DNA of 22,365 nucleotides from the NCBI GenBank assembly GCA_022360105.1, contig JAKSDL010000158.1, forward strand, positions 1 through 22,365, read 5' to 3'. Position numbers and translations under genes: made by a program. Position 1 is the first letter of the stretch; every line of letters starts with the position of its first letter. The stretch comes from Pseudomonadota bacterium (GTDB taxonomy: Bacteria; SAR324; XYD2-FULL-50-16; JAHJRI01). Of the stretch, positions 6,726 to 15,137 are shown in pieces. The notes under the pieces are model-generated. The model saw only the letters and a program-made list of their open reading frames with translations. It had not been told where the DNA came from and did not search any database.

Positions 6726-8197
6726 TTTTGCTCCTGTTTTTTAAGTCTTGCCTGCAAAGTTAATTCGTTTTTTAACTCGTTGAGCGACTTTTCATTTCCC
6801 ACCGGGTAAGTATGAGGATTAACCAAACGGGTTACCGTTGGGTGAAATGACTTGATCTCTTCCTGAACCTTCTTTTTTATCTTTTCAAGACCAGGAGATT
6901 CGTAAACCAGCTTTCCTTGTTTATAAATGGGCACCAGCAGGTCTTTGTAAGCCATATCAGTTTCAATAGTCTTCTGCCGTGTGATATCAAAAGGATCGAT
7001 CATTGTACAGCCCTGGCTCATATCAGTTTTGATATCATAAATCACATCTCCCCGATAGAGTCCGTCCCGATGATATCTTCTGACCTGATGGATTCCAGGA
7101 GTTGTGACCTTAACAGATTGTTCTGAAATTTTGATTTTATACTCCCAGTCTTTTTTTGGAGTCCGGATTGCTGACAGCTTATAAACTCCATCCAAAGCGG
7201 GTTGATCGAAAGCTGTGATTAGTTTGGTTCCGACACCCCAGGTATCGATTTTAGCTTGTTGGATTTTTAAACTCTGAATAATCGTTTCATCCAAGTCATT
7301 ACTTGCCACAATGCGCACATTTTCAAAGCCGCTTTTATCAAGCAATTCGCGAGCTTTGATACTTAAATATGCCAAGTCTCCAGAATCCAGACGAATTCCT
7401 GACAGTTTGTAACCTTTATTTTCCAACTCCTTGCCTACTTCAATGGCTTTTTTCACTCCATCAATGGTGGAATAAGTATCCACCAGCAACACACAGTTGT
7501 TCGGCATGACGTTGGAATAGGTGCGAAAAGCTTCTGTTTCATCAGCAAAAGCCATCACCCAACTATGTGCAATGGTTCCTCGCACCGGAATGCCGTACCG
7601 TTTACCTGCCAAAACGTTGGAAGTTGCGTCGCAGCCACCAATATACGCGGAGCGACTGGCCGTCATCGCACCATCGACACCCTGTGCTCTTCTCAAACCA
7701 AATTCCAGGACAGAATCTCCCTGTGCTGCCCGGCAGATTCTGGCGGCTTTTGTGGCTATCAACGACGGAAAATTCATCAGATTCAGCAAAGGAGTTTCCA
7801 ACAATTGACACTGTACGATTGGTCCTTGAATGCGGACCACAGGTTCCAACGGAAAAACAATGGTACCTTCCGGAACTGCGTCAATACTGCAGGTAAACTC
7901 AAGTTTACTAAGATAATCCAGAAACTCCTTCTCAAACATGGGGCTGCCATCGTTTCCTTTTACCGATTCCAAATACTCCAAATCCTCACTATGAAACTGC
8001 AAGGTGTTTATGTAACTGATCACATTTTCCAGACCGCACGAAATGGTATAATTTCCATGAAAAGGAGCTCTGCGGAAAAACAGGTGAAAAACACTTTCCT
8101 TTTCTTCCATGCCGGATTTCCAGAATCCGTAAGCCATGGTGAGTTGGTAAAAGTCGGTGAGAAGTGAATTGGAAACGTTGTCTATGGAATCGATCAT
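6722..8197 (-). CDS. pncB: nicotinate phosphoribosyltransferase
   Basis: This enzyme makes nicotinate mononucleotide from nicotinate and PRPP with ATP hydrolysis, the second step of the Preiss-Handler route. The 491-residue length fits the longer bacterial branch of the family. Recognisable blocks are LLTDFYQLTMAYGFW near the N terminus, EFGLRRAQG (165-173), GTIAHSWVMAF with the phospho-accepting H211, RLDSGDL (269-275) and VASNDLDE (297-304). The C-terminal extension (about 400-491) is normal for this branch. The ATG at 8197 has no clear Shine-Dalgarno site. The stop overlaps the pncA start, so product and substrate enzymes are made together. A perfect TATAAT (8215-8220) and a 7-bp inverted repeat lie just upstream and may control the pair, although that box is very near the start codon. 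Confidence 0.95.
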   Translation of the reverse strand: MIDSIDNVSNSLLTDFYQLTMAYGFWKSGMEEKESVFHLFFRRAPFHGNYTISCGLENVISYINTLQFHSEDLEYLESVKGNDGSPMFEKEFLDYLSKLEFTCSIDAVPEGTIVFPLEPVVRIQGPIVQCQLLETPLLNLMNFPSLIATKAARICRAAQGDSVLEFGLRRAQGVDGAMTASRSAYIGGCDATSNVLAGKRYGIPVRGTIAHSWVMAFADETEAFRTYSNVMPNNCVLLVDTYSTIDGVKKAIEVGKELENKGYKLSGIRLDSGDLAYLSIKARELLDKSGFENVRIVASNDLDETIIQSLKIQQAKIDTWGVGTKLITAFDQPALDGVYKLSAIRTPKKDWEYKIKISEQSVKVTTPGIHQVRRYHRDGLYRGDVIYDIKTDMSQGCTMIDPFDITRQKTIETDMAYKDLLVPIYKQGKLVYESPGLEKIKKKVQEEIKSFHPTVTRLVNPHTYPVGNEKSLNELKNELTLQARLKKQEQK

Positions 8198-8214
8198 TTT
8201 CGTTTATAAAAGGA

Positions 8215-8255
8215 ATTATATTTAGAGGTTTAAGTATCTCCTGCACGTCTCTAAA
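8215..8255 (-). promoter_or_regulatory. candidate pncBA promoter and operator
   Basis: On the minus strand a perfect TATAAT lies at 8215-8220, only 17 nt before the pncB ATG, with no good -35 at 16-18 nt. Directly upstream are inverted arms TTTAGAG (8221-8227) and CTCTAAA (8249-8255), 21 nt apart. A repressor bound there would cover the -35 region. The match to any known NAD regulator site is not clear. Confidence 0.3.
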
Positions 8256-8302
8256 CATATCAATCCTTTGATTTGATGGCAATCGAACCAAAGCGATCAA
8301 AC

Positions 8303-8336
8303 AAAAAAACCCGTATTACAAATCTTGCAATACGGG
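8303..8336 (-). terminator. intrinsic terminator of the nuo operon
   Basis: Read on the minus strand, CCCGTATT (8336-8329) pairs with AATACGGG (8317-8310). An inner CAA/TTG pair closes a 3-nt loop across one mismatch, and seven T residues follow (8309-8303). It starts about 30 nt after the nuoN stop. Stem and T run are both strong, so this is the best-supported regulatory site in the window. Confidence 0.9.
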
Positions 8337-8367
8337 CTTTTGATAATCTATTAATTATTGTCTAGTC

Positions 8368-9804
8368 TTACATTAATAACTTTACTTTCTCTACCCAATT
8401 CAGCAATGGTTGCCAGTATACGCCGAAGAAAACTAAGGGTATGGCGCATATGGTGACAAATGCCACAGGAAAGTTTCCGACTTTTTCCGCTGCTGCCGGC
8501 TTATCTGCAGATTCTATGATCATCACCTTGATCACACCGACATAGTAATAAAGAGAGATCACTGAATTGATACCTGCAATTGCAGCCAAAAGATAGAGCT
8601 GTTGCTGAATCACTACCTTAAAGAGATAAAACTTGGCAATAAATCCTGCGAAAGGGGGTATCCCCGCCAAGCTGAACAGGCACACTGTAAATCCTATGAC
8701 AGCCAGCGGCTTTTGTTTGATCATGCCTGTAAATGAATCAATCTGGTAATCACCTTCTCTGCCGTTAAGGTAAATCACGGCCATAAAAGCTCCGAGGTTC
8801 ATGAGAAGATAAACCGGAATATAAAAGAAGACAGCATCCCGACCAGCCGGATTCAACACGGCAATTCCCATCAACAGGAATCCTGCGTGTGAGATGGATG
8901 AATAGGCCAACAATCGTTTGATGTCTGTCTGCTTCAAGGCTGCCAGGTTTCCAATAGTCATGGTCGCTATTGAAACAATGGTCAGAATCATAGTGAGATT
9001 TTCAGCCTGCAGAGTCACATGATAGGAGAAAAACCTGATCAACAATGCAATACCTGCCACTTTAGGTGCTGTTGAAAGAAATGCGGTAACAGGAGTCGGA
9101 GCGGCCTGATAGGCATCTGGGCACCAGAAATGGAAAGGTACGGCTGCAATTTTGAAAATCATTCCCGACAATGTCATCAAAATAGCCAGAAAGTATATCG
9201 GGCTGTTGACAATGGAGTATTTACCCAATGCTTCCCAAGTACCTGCAAATGTCAGCGAACCGGTTAATCCAAAAAGCAGCGACATGCCATAAAGCATAAT
9301 CCCGGCTGCGAATGATCCGAAAAGTATGTATTTCAATGCTGCTTCCCTGGATACAGGAAGTTTGCTGTTCATCGCCACCAGAACATAGGATGGAATGGAC
9401 ACCAGTTCAATGGCCAGTACTGCCATCAAGAGGTTTGAGGATGATGTCATCAACATCATTCCCAAACAGATAGTGGAGAGTAAACCAAATACTTCCCACT
9501 TGATCTTTTCTTTGATTTCATCGTTGTACAGCATCATAAAAACAGTTGCTGCGATCACAATAAAGAAAATCTGGTTATACAACCGGCTAAACGAATCCAC
9601 CTGAAGAAGATCAAAAAATATTGCTTTTGAGCCACTACCCATCGCTTCCATTAAGAAGCTGACCACCAGAATTACTAAAAACAATACTGAGGCCGGCAGC
9701 TTTTTAACACCCGGCAAGGTTCTACCCAGGTAAAAGAAGAGTATGGCACATCCCATTAACACATGAGCCGGGATTGAGCTTAAGTAATGTAACGTATTTA
9801 CCAT
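8368..9804 (-). CDS. nuoN: NADH-quinone oxidoreductase subunit N (proton-pumping)
   Basis: This is one of the three antiporter-like membrane subunits of complex I. It has 478 residues with about 14 membrane helices. Key pumping residues match the E. coli numbering closely: E133 (AIELVSIPSYVL), K158 (ALKYILFGSF), K218 (GMIFKIAAVPFHFWCPDAY) and K248 (APKVAGIALL). It is the last gene of the nuo operon and is followed by the terminator at 8303-8336. The gap from nuoM is 79 nt and holds a strong hairpin (9838-9871), so its output could differ from that of upstream genes. The ATG at 9804 lacks an obvious ribosome site. Confidence 0.96.
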   Translation of the reverse strand: MVNTLHYLSSIPAHVLMGCAILFFYLGRTLPGVKKLPASVLFLVILVVSFLMEAMGSGSKAIFFDLLQVDSFSRLYNQIFFIVIAATVFMMLYNDEIKEKIKWEVFGLLSTICLGMMLMTSSSNLLMAVLAIELVSIPSYVLVAMNSKLPVSREAALKYILFGSFAAGIMLYGMSLLFGLTGSLTFAGTWEALGKYSIVNSPIYFLAILMTLSGMIFKIAAVPFHFWCPDAYQAAPTPVTAFLSTAPKVAGIALLIRFFSYHVTLQAENLTMILTIVSIATMTIGNLAALKQTDIKRLLAYSSISHAGFLLMGIAVLNPAGRDAVFFYIPVYLLMNLGAFMAVIYLNGREGDYQIDSFTGMIKQKPLAVIGFTVCLFSLAGIPPFAGFIAKFYLFKVVIQQQLYLLAAIAGINSVISLYYYVGVIKVMIIESADKPAAAEKVGNFPVAFVTICAIPLVFFGVYWQPLLNWVEKVKLLM

Positions 9805-9837
9805 TTTAGTACGTTCGCAATAGTTAAATTATCTAAA

Positions 9838-9871
9838 TCAAGCCGGACATCATATCAGCTACCCGGCTTGA
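9838..9871 (-). repeat. intra-operon hairpin between nuoM and nuoN
   Basis: TCAAGCCGG and CCGGCTTGA form a perfect 9-bp stem around a 16-nt loop. In the transcript the stem begins 12 nt after the nuoM stop and ends 33 nt before the nuoN ATG. Only TTTAG follows, a weak terminator tail, so an RNA processing or stability element is more likely than full termination. Confidence 0.6.
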
Positions 9872-9883
9872 AAAAGTGGATTA

Positions 9884-11389
9884 TTAACCGATCAATACAG
9901 CACTGAGATAGTTCAGTGATGTTTCAAAGTAACTAATAATGTAGCTAGGGAAAATTCCCAGGAAAATCACAATAACGATCAATGGAACCACGGATGCCAG
10001 TTCAACAGCATTCATATCCGGCAATTCCTTGTATTTTTCGTTCAGCTTGCCGAAGAAAACTCTCTGGTATGCCCACAGCATATAGCCTGCACCAAAAATA
10101 ATCCCAAGACCGGAAACTATGGTGGCTGTTTGATAAACTTTGAAAGCCCCTGCAAGGATCAAAAATTCTGAGATAAATCCACTCAATCCAGGCAAACCAA
10201 TTGCTGCCATAAAAGCCAGACTGGTTATAGATGCATAAACGGGAGTTACTGAAGCGAGACCTCCAAATCCTGCGATCTGCCTGTGATGAGCCCTGTCATA
10301 AACAACACCAACCAGAAGGAAGAGCATGGCTGTGATGGTTCCATGGTTGAACATCTGCAAAACGGCACCGTTGATTCCCTGGGTTGTTGCCGCTCCAATT
10401 CCCAGGATGACGAATCCCATGTGACTGACCGATGAGTAAGCAATCATCTTTTTGAAGTCTGATTGAGCCAAGGCACACAGGGCTCCATACACGATGTTGA
10501 CAACAGCCAGGAAAATCAGGAAGTCCCTGAACCATTCAAATACTTCAGGAAACAGTGGGAAATTAATTCTTAAAAAACCGTAGGTTCCCATTTTCAAAAG
10601 TACACCGGCCAGGATAACTGAAATCGCTGTTGGTGCTTCCACATGAGCGTCCGGAAGCCAGGTATGGAATGGAAAAATCGGAACTTTAATAGCAAACCCA
10701 ATAAAGAGGGCAACAAAAACAACCTTAACAAAAGGCAGTCCAAAAATCGCCGGTCCGGTGAATTCACCACCTGCCTGAACTCTTTCCAGAAGCTCAATAA
10801 TGTTGAAGGTATGTCCGCCTGGAGCAAAGTACCAGATGGCGATGATCGCCAGCAACATTCCGATACTTCCCAGCAAGGTATAAAGAAAGAATTTAATAGC
10901 GGCATAGATTCTTCTTGGTCCACCCCAGATTCCAATCAGGAAATACATCGGGAAGAGCATCACTTCCCAGAAGAGATAGAAGAGAATCAAATCCAAAGCT
11001 ACAAACACACCTATCATGGCTGTTTCCAGCAGCAGGAACATGGCAAAATAGCCTCTTTGATGTACCTTGATATTCCAGGAAGCCAAGGTTGCCATTACAC
11101 CAATGATCAGAGTTAAAAGGATCATTGTGATAGAAATCCCATCCACTCCAATAAAATACTCAATTCCCAGGCTTGGAATCCAATCAACTTTTTCAACAAA
11201 CTGCATTTCACCAACGCTGGTCACTCCTTTGACTGCTTTATCAAAGCCGGTGAAAATAGGAATTGCTACAATAAAATCGACTATTACTGCTATCAACGCG
11301 ACCCATTTTGCTTTTTCTTTTGGCATCAGCCACAAAAAGGGTATACCAAGTAGAGGAATAAAGACTATCAACGACAAAATATGACTCAT
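9884..11389 (-). CDS. nuoM: NADH-quinone oxidoreductase subunit M (proton-pumping)
   Basis: This is the second antiporter-like subunit of complex I, 501 residues from the chosen start, with about 14 membrane helices. Conserved features are the helix-5 Glu in FYLFWEVMLFPMYFLIG (E142), the helix-7 Lys in GFAIKVPIFPFHTWLPDAH (K235) and the helix-8 Lys in AGVLLKMGTYGF (K266), all central to proton translocation. An in-frame GTG lies directly before the ATG. The ATG at 11389 is preferred because a GAGG box (11398-11395) lies 5 nt upstream of it and only 2 nt from the GTG. It follows nuoL after about 60 nt and precedes nuoN. Confidence 0.96.
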   Translation of the reverse strand: MSHILSLIVFIPLLGIPFLWLMPKEKAKWVALIAVIVDFIVAIPIFTGFDKAVKGVTSVGEMQFVEKVDWIPSLGIEYFIGVDGISITMILLTLIIGVMATLASWNIKVHQRGYFAMFLLLETAMIGVFVALDLILFYLFWEVMLFPMYFLIGIWGGPRRIYAAIKFFLYTLLGSIGMLLAIIAIWYFAPGGHTFNIIELLERVQAGGEFTGPAIFGLPFVKVVFVALFIGFAIKVPIFPFHTWLPDAHVEAPTAISVILAGVLLKMGTYGFLRINFPLFPEVFEWFRDFLIFLAVVNIVYGALCALAQSDFKKMIAYSSVSHMGFVILGIGAATTQGINGAVLQMFNHGTITAMLFLLVGVVYDRAHHRQIAGFGGLASVTPVYASITSLAFMAAIGLPGLSGFISEFLILAGAFKVYQTATIVSGLGIIFGAGYMLWAYQRVFFGKLNEKYKELPDMNAVELASVVPLIVIVIFLGIFPSYIISYFETSLNYLSAVLIG

Positions 11390-11394
11390 CACAA

Positions 11395-11398
11395 CCTC
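11395..11398 (-). promoter_or_regulatory. ribosome binding site fixing the nuoM start
   Basis: GAGG on the minus strand lies 5 nt before the ATG at 11389, good spacing. It would be too close to the GTG at 11392. Confidence 0.55.
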
Positions 11399-11453
11399 AA
11401 TTATTTAACGTAAACCAAACTAAATTAATAGATTATTAAACCGAATCAGTCGG

Positions 11454-13553
11454 TTATACCAAGAAGAAAACTACTACAAAAACAATCGCCAGAAACAGAA
11501 TCAGCGAACTACCGATAAGCGTTTGAATTTTGCCTGATTGCAGCAAACTGGCACCCTTACCACCAGCTTGTGCCGTCCAGCCGGCACCGTTAACAGCACC
11601 ATCCACAATTTCACTGTCAAACACACCGGCAAACAAGCCCAGCGCTTTACCAAGTACTCCAGCCAGGTTCACCAGACCATCCACGATCATGGCATCAAAA
11701 GCCGCCAGGAAGTCGAACAATTTGCGGATCGGAGTGATCACCACAGCTTCATAAAGCTCATCAACATAGTATTTGTTATAGAGTACATTGAAGATTTTCT
11801 GGGCTGAGAGCAGAGACATGATGTTTGCCCGTGCTTCAGGTCGTTTGATGTAGAAGAAGTAGGCCAGGAATGCCGTAAAGAAAGTCCAGGCTACGGATGC
11901 TGTCATCAAACCCCATTCCAGTGCGGTGTGATCCTCCGCATGTCCGTCTGAAACTGCAGGGACAGCAGCAGTAATTTTCTCATAGTTTTCAGCAGGTGAC
12001 CCTGCAATGTCGTGCACAACCGGATCAAGGTAATGTGTAAAGTTGCTGTGGCCACCCAGGAAATGAGGAACGTTCAGAAAACCAATCACCAGGGCTGCAA
12101 CTGCCAGAATCGCGATGGGAACCACGGTTCGCTTAGGCTGTTCTTCACAGTGATCCCAGGTATGATGATCCATGCGGGGGGTGCCAAAAAAGGTCATGAA
12201 CACCAATCGCCACATATAAAAAGAAGTAATCCCGGCCGCAGTGAATCCCACCAGCCAAAGTGCAGGAGAACCCTGGATAAAGGCCTTCCATAAAATTTCA
12301 TCTTTACTGAAGAATCCGGAAGTCAGGGGAAATCCCATAATAGCCAGGGTGGCGGCAATAAATGACCAGCCGGTGACGGGCATTTTCTTTAGCAGGCCTC
12401 CCATCTCACGCATGTCCTGTTTGTGATGCAGCGCCACGATGACTGATCCGGATCCCATAAAGAGAGCAGCCTTAAACGCGGCATGAGTCAGGAGATGAAA
12501 AATACCTGCGCTAAACGCCCCCACACCCATTGCCAAGAACATATATCCGAGCTGACTAACCGTTGAATATGCCAGAACTTTCTTAATATCGAATTGTGCC
12601 ATCCCTATGGTTGCTGAAAAGAAGCAAGTAAGGGCAGCTATGATCGCAACAAACATCAAGATGTGGGGGGCTAGCGTATACAGGAAGAACATTCGACCCA
12701 TCATGTAGACCCCGGCTGTTACCATAGTAGCAGCGTGAATCAGGGCACTAACGGGTGTTGGTCCTGCCATGGCGTCCGGTAACCAAACATATAAAGGAAT
12801 TTGTGCAGATTTACCCATGGCACCGATAAAGAAACACAAACCAATGACTTCCAAAAGTGGGAATCCAGCAAATGTTAGCTGGGACAATTCACCCATACGT
12901 GATTGTAACTGGGTAAAAGATAGATCCACATTGCCGAATGTTTGGTAAGAGAACATAATTACCAGAAAGATACCGGCCAGAAATCCCAAATCACCGATTC
13001 TATTGGTAATGAATGCCTTCTTACCGGCTACAGCATTGGCTTCTTCATCAAACCAGAATCCGATCAGCAGATAAGAACATAGCCCAACACCTTCCCAACC
13101 GAGGAACATGATAATCAGGTTGTCGCCTAGAACCAGCATCAACATGGAGGCAACAAAGAGGTTCAGGTAGGAAAAGAATCGCCAGAATGACTTATCCTTA
13201 TGCATGTAACCCATGGCGTAGATGTGAATCAACGATCCGATTCCGGTAATGATCATGAGCATCAAAGCGGATAAAGGATCGTAGCGAAACGCCCATTCAA
13301 TTTTAAGATCGGCTACAGAAAACCAATCGATCATCGGAATTCGCACGATTCGTTCGGAAACATCCATACTGATCAGTACGAAAAACGATGAAAAAGCAAT
13401 TAGTGCTGATAAAATCGGTGCAGTACAACCGATAATACCTGTTACATCCTCTCCAAATTTGTTAAATACCCTTTTCCCTGCCAAACCCAGAAAGATCGCC
13501 CCAAACAAAGGAAGAATCGGGACCCAGGGAATCATTGTTTGTATGTAACTCAT
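11454..13553 (-). CDS. nuoL: NADH-quinone oxidoreductase subunit L (proton-pumping)
   Basis: This is the largest and most distal antiporter-like subunit of complex I. At 699 residues it is longer than the E. coli protein (about 613), with the extra length mainly in a hydrophilic stretch near 500-560. Core residues are present: E154 (LGWEGVGLCSYLLIGFWF), K248 (GAMGKSAQIPLYVWLPDA) and the His-rich helix-8 block ALIHAATMVTAGVYMMGR. The C terminus carries the long amphipathic region that runs along the membrane arm, then a last hydrophobic helix ending FVVVFFLV. It sits between nuoK (56-nt gap) and nuoM. A short AACCGA/TCGGTT inverted repeat overlaps its stop (11439-11455). Confidence 0.97.
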   Translation of the reverse strand: MSYIQTMIPWVPILPLFGAIFLGLAGKRVFNKFGEDVTGIIGCTAPILSALIAFSSFFVLISMDVSERIVRIPMIDWFSVADLKIEWAFRYDPLSALMLMIITGIGSLIHIYAMGYMHKDKSFWRFFSYLNLFVASMLMLVLGDNLIIMFLGWEGVGLCSYLLIGFWFDEEANAVAGKKAFITNRIGDLGFLAGIFLVIMFSYQTFGNVDLSFTQLQSRMGELSQLTFAGFPLLEVIGLCFFIGAMGKSAQIPLYVWLPDAMAGPTPVSALIHAATMVTAGVYMMGRMFFLYTLAPHILMFVAIIAALTCFFSATIGMAQFDIKKVLAYSTVSQLGYMFLAMGVGAFSAGIFHLLTHAAFKAALFMGSGSVIVALHHKQDMREMGGLLKKMPVTGWSFIAATLAIMGFPLTSGFFSKDEILWKAFIQGSPALWLVGFTAAGITSFYMWRLVFMTFFGTPRMDHHTWDHCEEQPKRTVVPIAILAVAALVIGFLNVPHFLGGHSNFTHYLDPVVHDIAGSPAENYEKITAAVPAVSDGHAEDHTALEWGLMTASVAWTFFTAFLAYFFYIKRPEARANIMSLLSAQKIFNVLYNKYYVDELYEAVVITPIRKLFDFLAAFDAMIVDGLVNLAGVLGKALGLFAGVFDSEIVDGAVNGAGWTAQAGGKGASLLQSGKIQTLIGSSLILFLAIVFVVVFFLV

Positions 13554-13609
13554 TATACGTTTAGGTTTTTTATGGTTAATTTGTTTAACTGTGCTTACAA
13601 ACTATTTTT

Positions 13610-13921
13610 TTAACCTTTTAAGGTAGCCAGTTTATCTGCGCGAATCTGCTTAAATTCTTTATAAACGGTCAGCGCAATCGCAAGTGCAACGACAGCTTCC
13701 GCTGCTGCTATCAGGATGATGAATACGGCAAAGACTTGTCCGTCCAGCTGAGAAGCCTGAGAAGGGGTGAATCTGGCAAATGCTACGAAATTCAGTGCAG
13801 CTGCATTGAAGATCAATTCCACTCCCATCAGGATGGCAATACTGTTTTTACGGGAAACAAACATGATGATCCCTAATGTAAACAATGCTGCTGATACAGC
13901 TAAATAACCCTCTAAACTCAT
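13610..13921 (-). CDS. nuoK: NADH-quinone oxidoreductase subunit K
   Basis: This small complex I membrane subunit (103 residues, three helices) is related to MnhC/MrpC antiporter proteins. The two buried glutamates needed for proton transfer are visible as E35 (LMGVELIFNAAALNFVAF) and E75 (AAAEAVVALAIAL), matching E36 and E72 of E. coli. The ATG overlaps the nuoJ stop by 4 nt (ATGA), so it is translationally coupled. The family length is normal and nothing is missing. Confidence 0.96.
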   Translation of the reverse strand: MSLEGYLAVSAALFTLGIIMFVSRKNSIAILMGVELIFNAAALNFVAFARFTPSQASQLDGQVFAVFIILIAAAEAVVALAIALTVYKEFKQIRADKLATLKG

Positions 13922-14421
13922 GTTTGATCTCCTTTAATTACCAATACCAGTGCGCCAATCAATGAAGAGAGCAGTAAAAAGGAAATCACTTCAAATGGAA
14001 GCACATACTCTCTCAAGAGCAAGGTACCCAGACTGCTGGTAGTCGGTTTCATTTCTTGCAGTGGCATGAGAGTCCAGGAAGTCGAGCTGATAATCCCGTA
14101 AACCAGGACGAAAAACCCGATTGCCCCGACAGCAGTTAAAATTGCCTGAAATGACAAATTACTTTTCCCCGGGCTGGAAACATCGGCGGTCAACATGGTA
14201 CCAAAAATCAGCAGCACATTGACTCCACCCGCGTAAACCAGAATCTGTACAATAGCGATAAAATCACCACCTAACAGAACATAAAACCCTGCAATTCCAA
14301 ACAAGACAAAAAACAGGGCAAAGGCTGCTCGCAAAAGGTTGGTTGAGAATGTAACAATTAAGCCCACTCCCAGCACCATGGCAGCGAAAATATAGAAAAA
14401 TAACTGGGGTAATTCTATCAT
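13918..14421 (-). CDS. nuoJ: NADH-quinone oxidoreductase subunit J
   Basis: This complex I membrane subunit has 167 residues and five hydrophobic helices. The helix-3 block IVQILVYAGGVNVLLIF, which forms a pi-bulge implicated in coupling, is fully conserved, with the preceding GGDFIA motif. The ATG at 14421 overlaps the nuoI stop (ATGA), and its own stop overlaps the nuoK start. The tight I-J-K chain is typical of nuo operons and keeps stoichiometry equal. No oddities. Confidence 0.96.
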   Translation of the reverse strand: MIELPQLFFYIFAAMVLGVGLIVTFSTNLLRAAFALFFVLFGIAGFYVLLGGDFIAIVQILVYAGGVNVLLIFGTMLTADVSSPGKSNLSFQAILTAVGAIGFFVLVYGIISSTSWTLMPLQEMKPTTSSLGTLLLREYVLPFEVISFLLLSSLIGALVLVIKGDQT

Positions 14422-15056
14422 GCTGTTGCTCCTTCTGATTGTTCTTTCGCTTTTGTTGCCTTTTCCTTGGCTTCCTTAGCTGCTTTTTTCTCTGCAGCTT
14501 CCTTGGCAATTTCTGCCGCTCTCGCCTGGACACGCTCTTTTTCTTCGTCAGTAACAAATGTCAACACCAGCTCTTCCAGGGAAGTGCGGTTCATCTCAAA
14601 GGTTTTAGTGTGAAAGATTGCTTTGGTAGGGCAGGCAATGACACACAGGCCGCAATACATACATTTTCCCTTGTCGATGTCAAACCGGGTGTTGGCCCTG
14701 GTTTTAATCGCCTGCTTTTGAGTGAAACGGTTTAGGACAGGTTCGCCGGCCTGATCAGCCAGCTTCTCTTTATCACACTTCACATTTTCGATTATGATAC
14801 AATCGATAGGACACGCTTTCACACACAGTCCACAGGAAGTACAAAGGGAAAGATCTAGATCAAGAACACCGCGATAGTTATCCGGCATTCCCATCAACGA
14901 ACCTTTATAACCTTTTGAGATGGTTTCATTGTCGGAGATATCGACTTCCGGATACTGAACTGTAACCGGACGCACAAACATAGTCGCCAACGTGACACTC
15001 ATTCCTTCAAATACAGATTGAAACCCGTTTTTTATATTCTTAAAATATCCACCCAT
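14418..15056 (-). CDS. nuoI: NADH-quinone oxidoreductase subunit I (two 4Fe-4S clusters)
   Basis: This ferredoxin-like subunit carries clusters N6a and N6b, passing electrons towards NuoB. Counting from the ATG at 15056 (212 residues), the motifs are CTSCGLCVKACP (C72, C75, C78, C82) and CMYCGLCVIACP (C132, C135, C138, C142). Each has four cysteines, with the last ligand of each completing the opposite cluster. The start is uncertain: an in-frame GTG at 15095 would add 13 residues, but it lacks a purine-rich ribosome site, while the ATG has AGG 5 nt upstream and begins MGGYFKN, near where relatives begin. The last ~40 residues are an unusual Ala/Lys/Glu-rich helix. Here NuoI would be an outermost visible cluster protein because NuoE/F/G are not encoded. 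Confidence 0.96.
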   Translation of the reverse strand: MGGYFKNIKNGFQSVFEGMSVTLATMFVRPVTVQYPEVDISDNETISKGYKGSLMGMPDNYRGVLDLDLSLCTSCGLCVKACPIDCIIIENVKCDKEKLADQAGEPVLNRFTQKQAIKTRANTRFDIDKGKCMYCGLCVIACPTKAIFHTKTFEMNRTSLEELVLTFVTDEEKERVQARAAEIAKEAAEKKAAKEAKEKATKAKEQSEGATA

Positions 15057-15137
15057 GGTTACCTGCTCTTTGATAGTTTGCTCAATCTCTTCCACTTGGA
15101 GGCAAAATTGAGAATTCGAGTACTATAAATAATGACT

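Noticed and set aside
7565..8167. 200-codon open frame on the + strand opposite pncB
   Set aside because: It lies wholly antisense to a gene with all its family motifs and its translation has no recognisable domain; other antisense frames overlap it here.
10643..11116. 157-codon open frame on the + strand opposite nuoM
   Set aside because: Antisense to a clearly conserved complex I gene; the Gln/Asn/Lys-rich translation is typical of a reverse-strand shadow of a hydrophobic protein.
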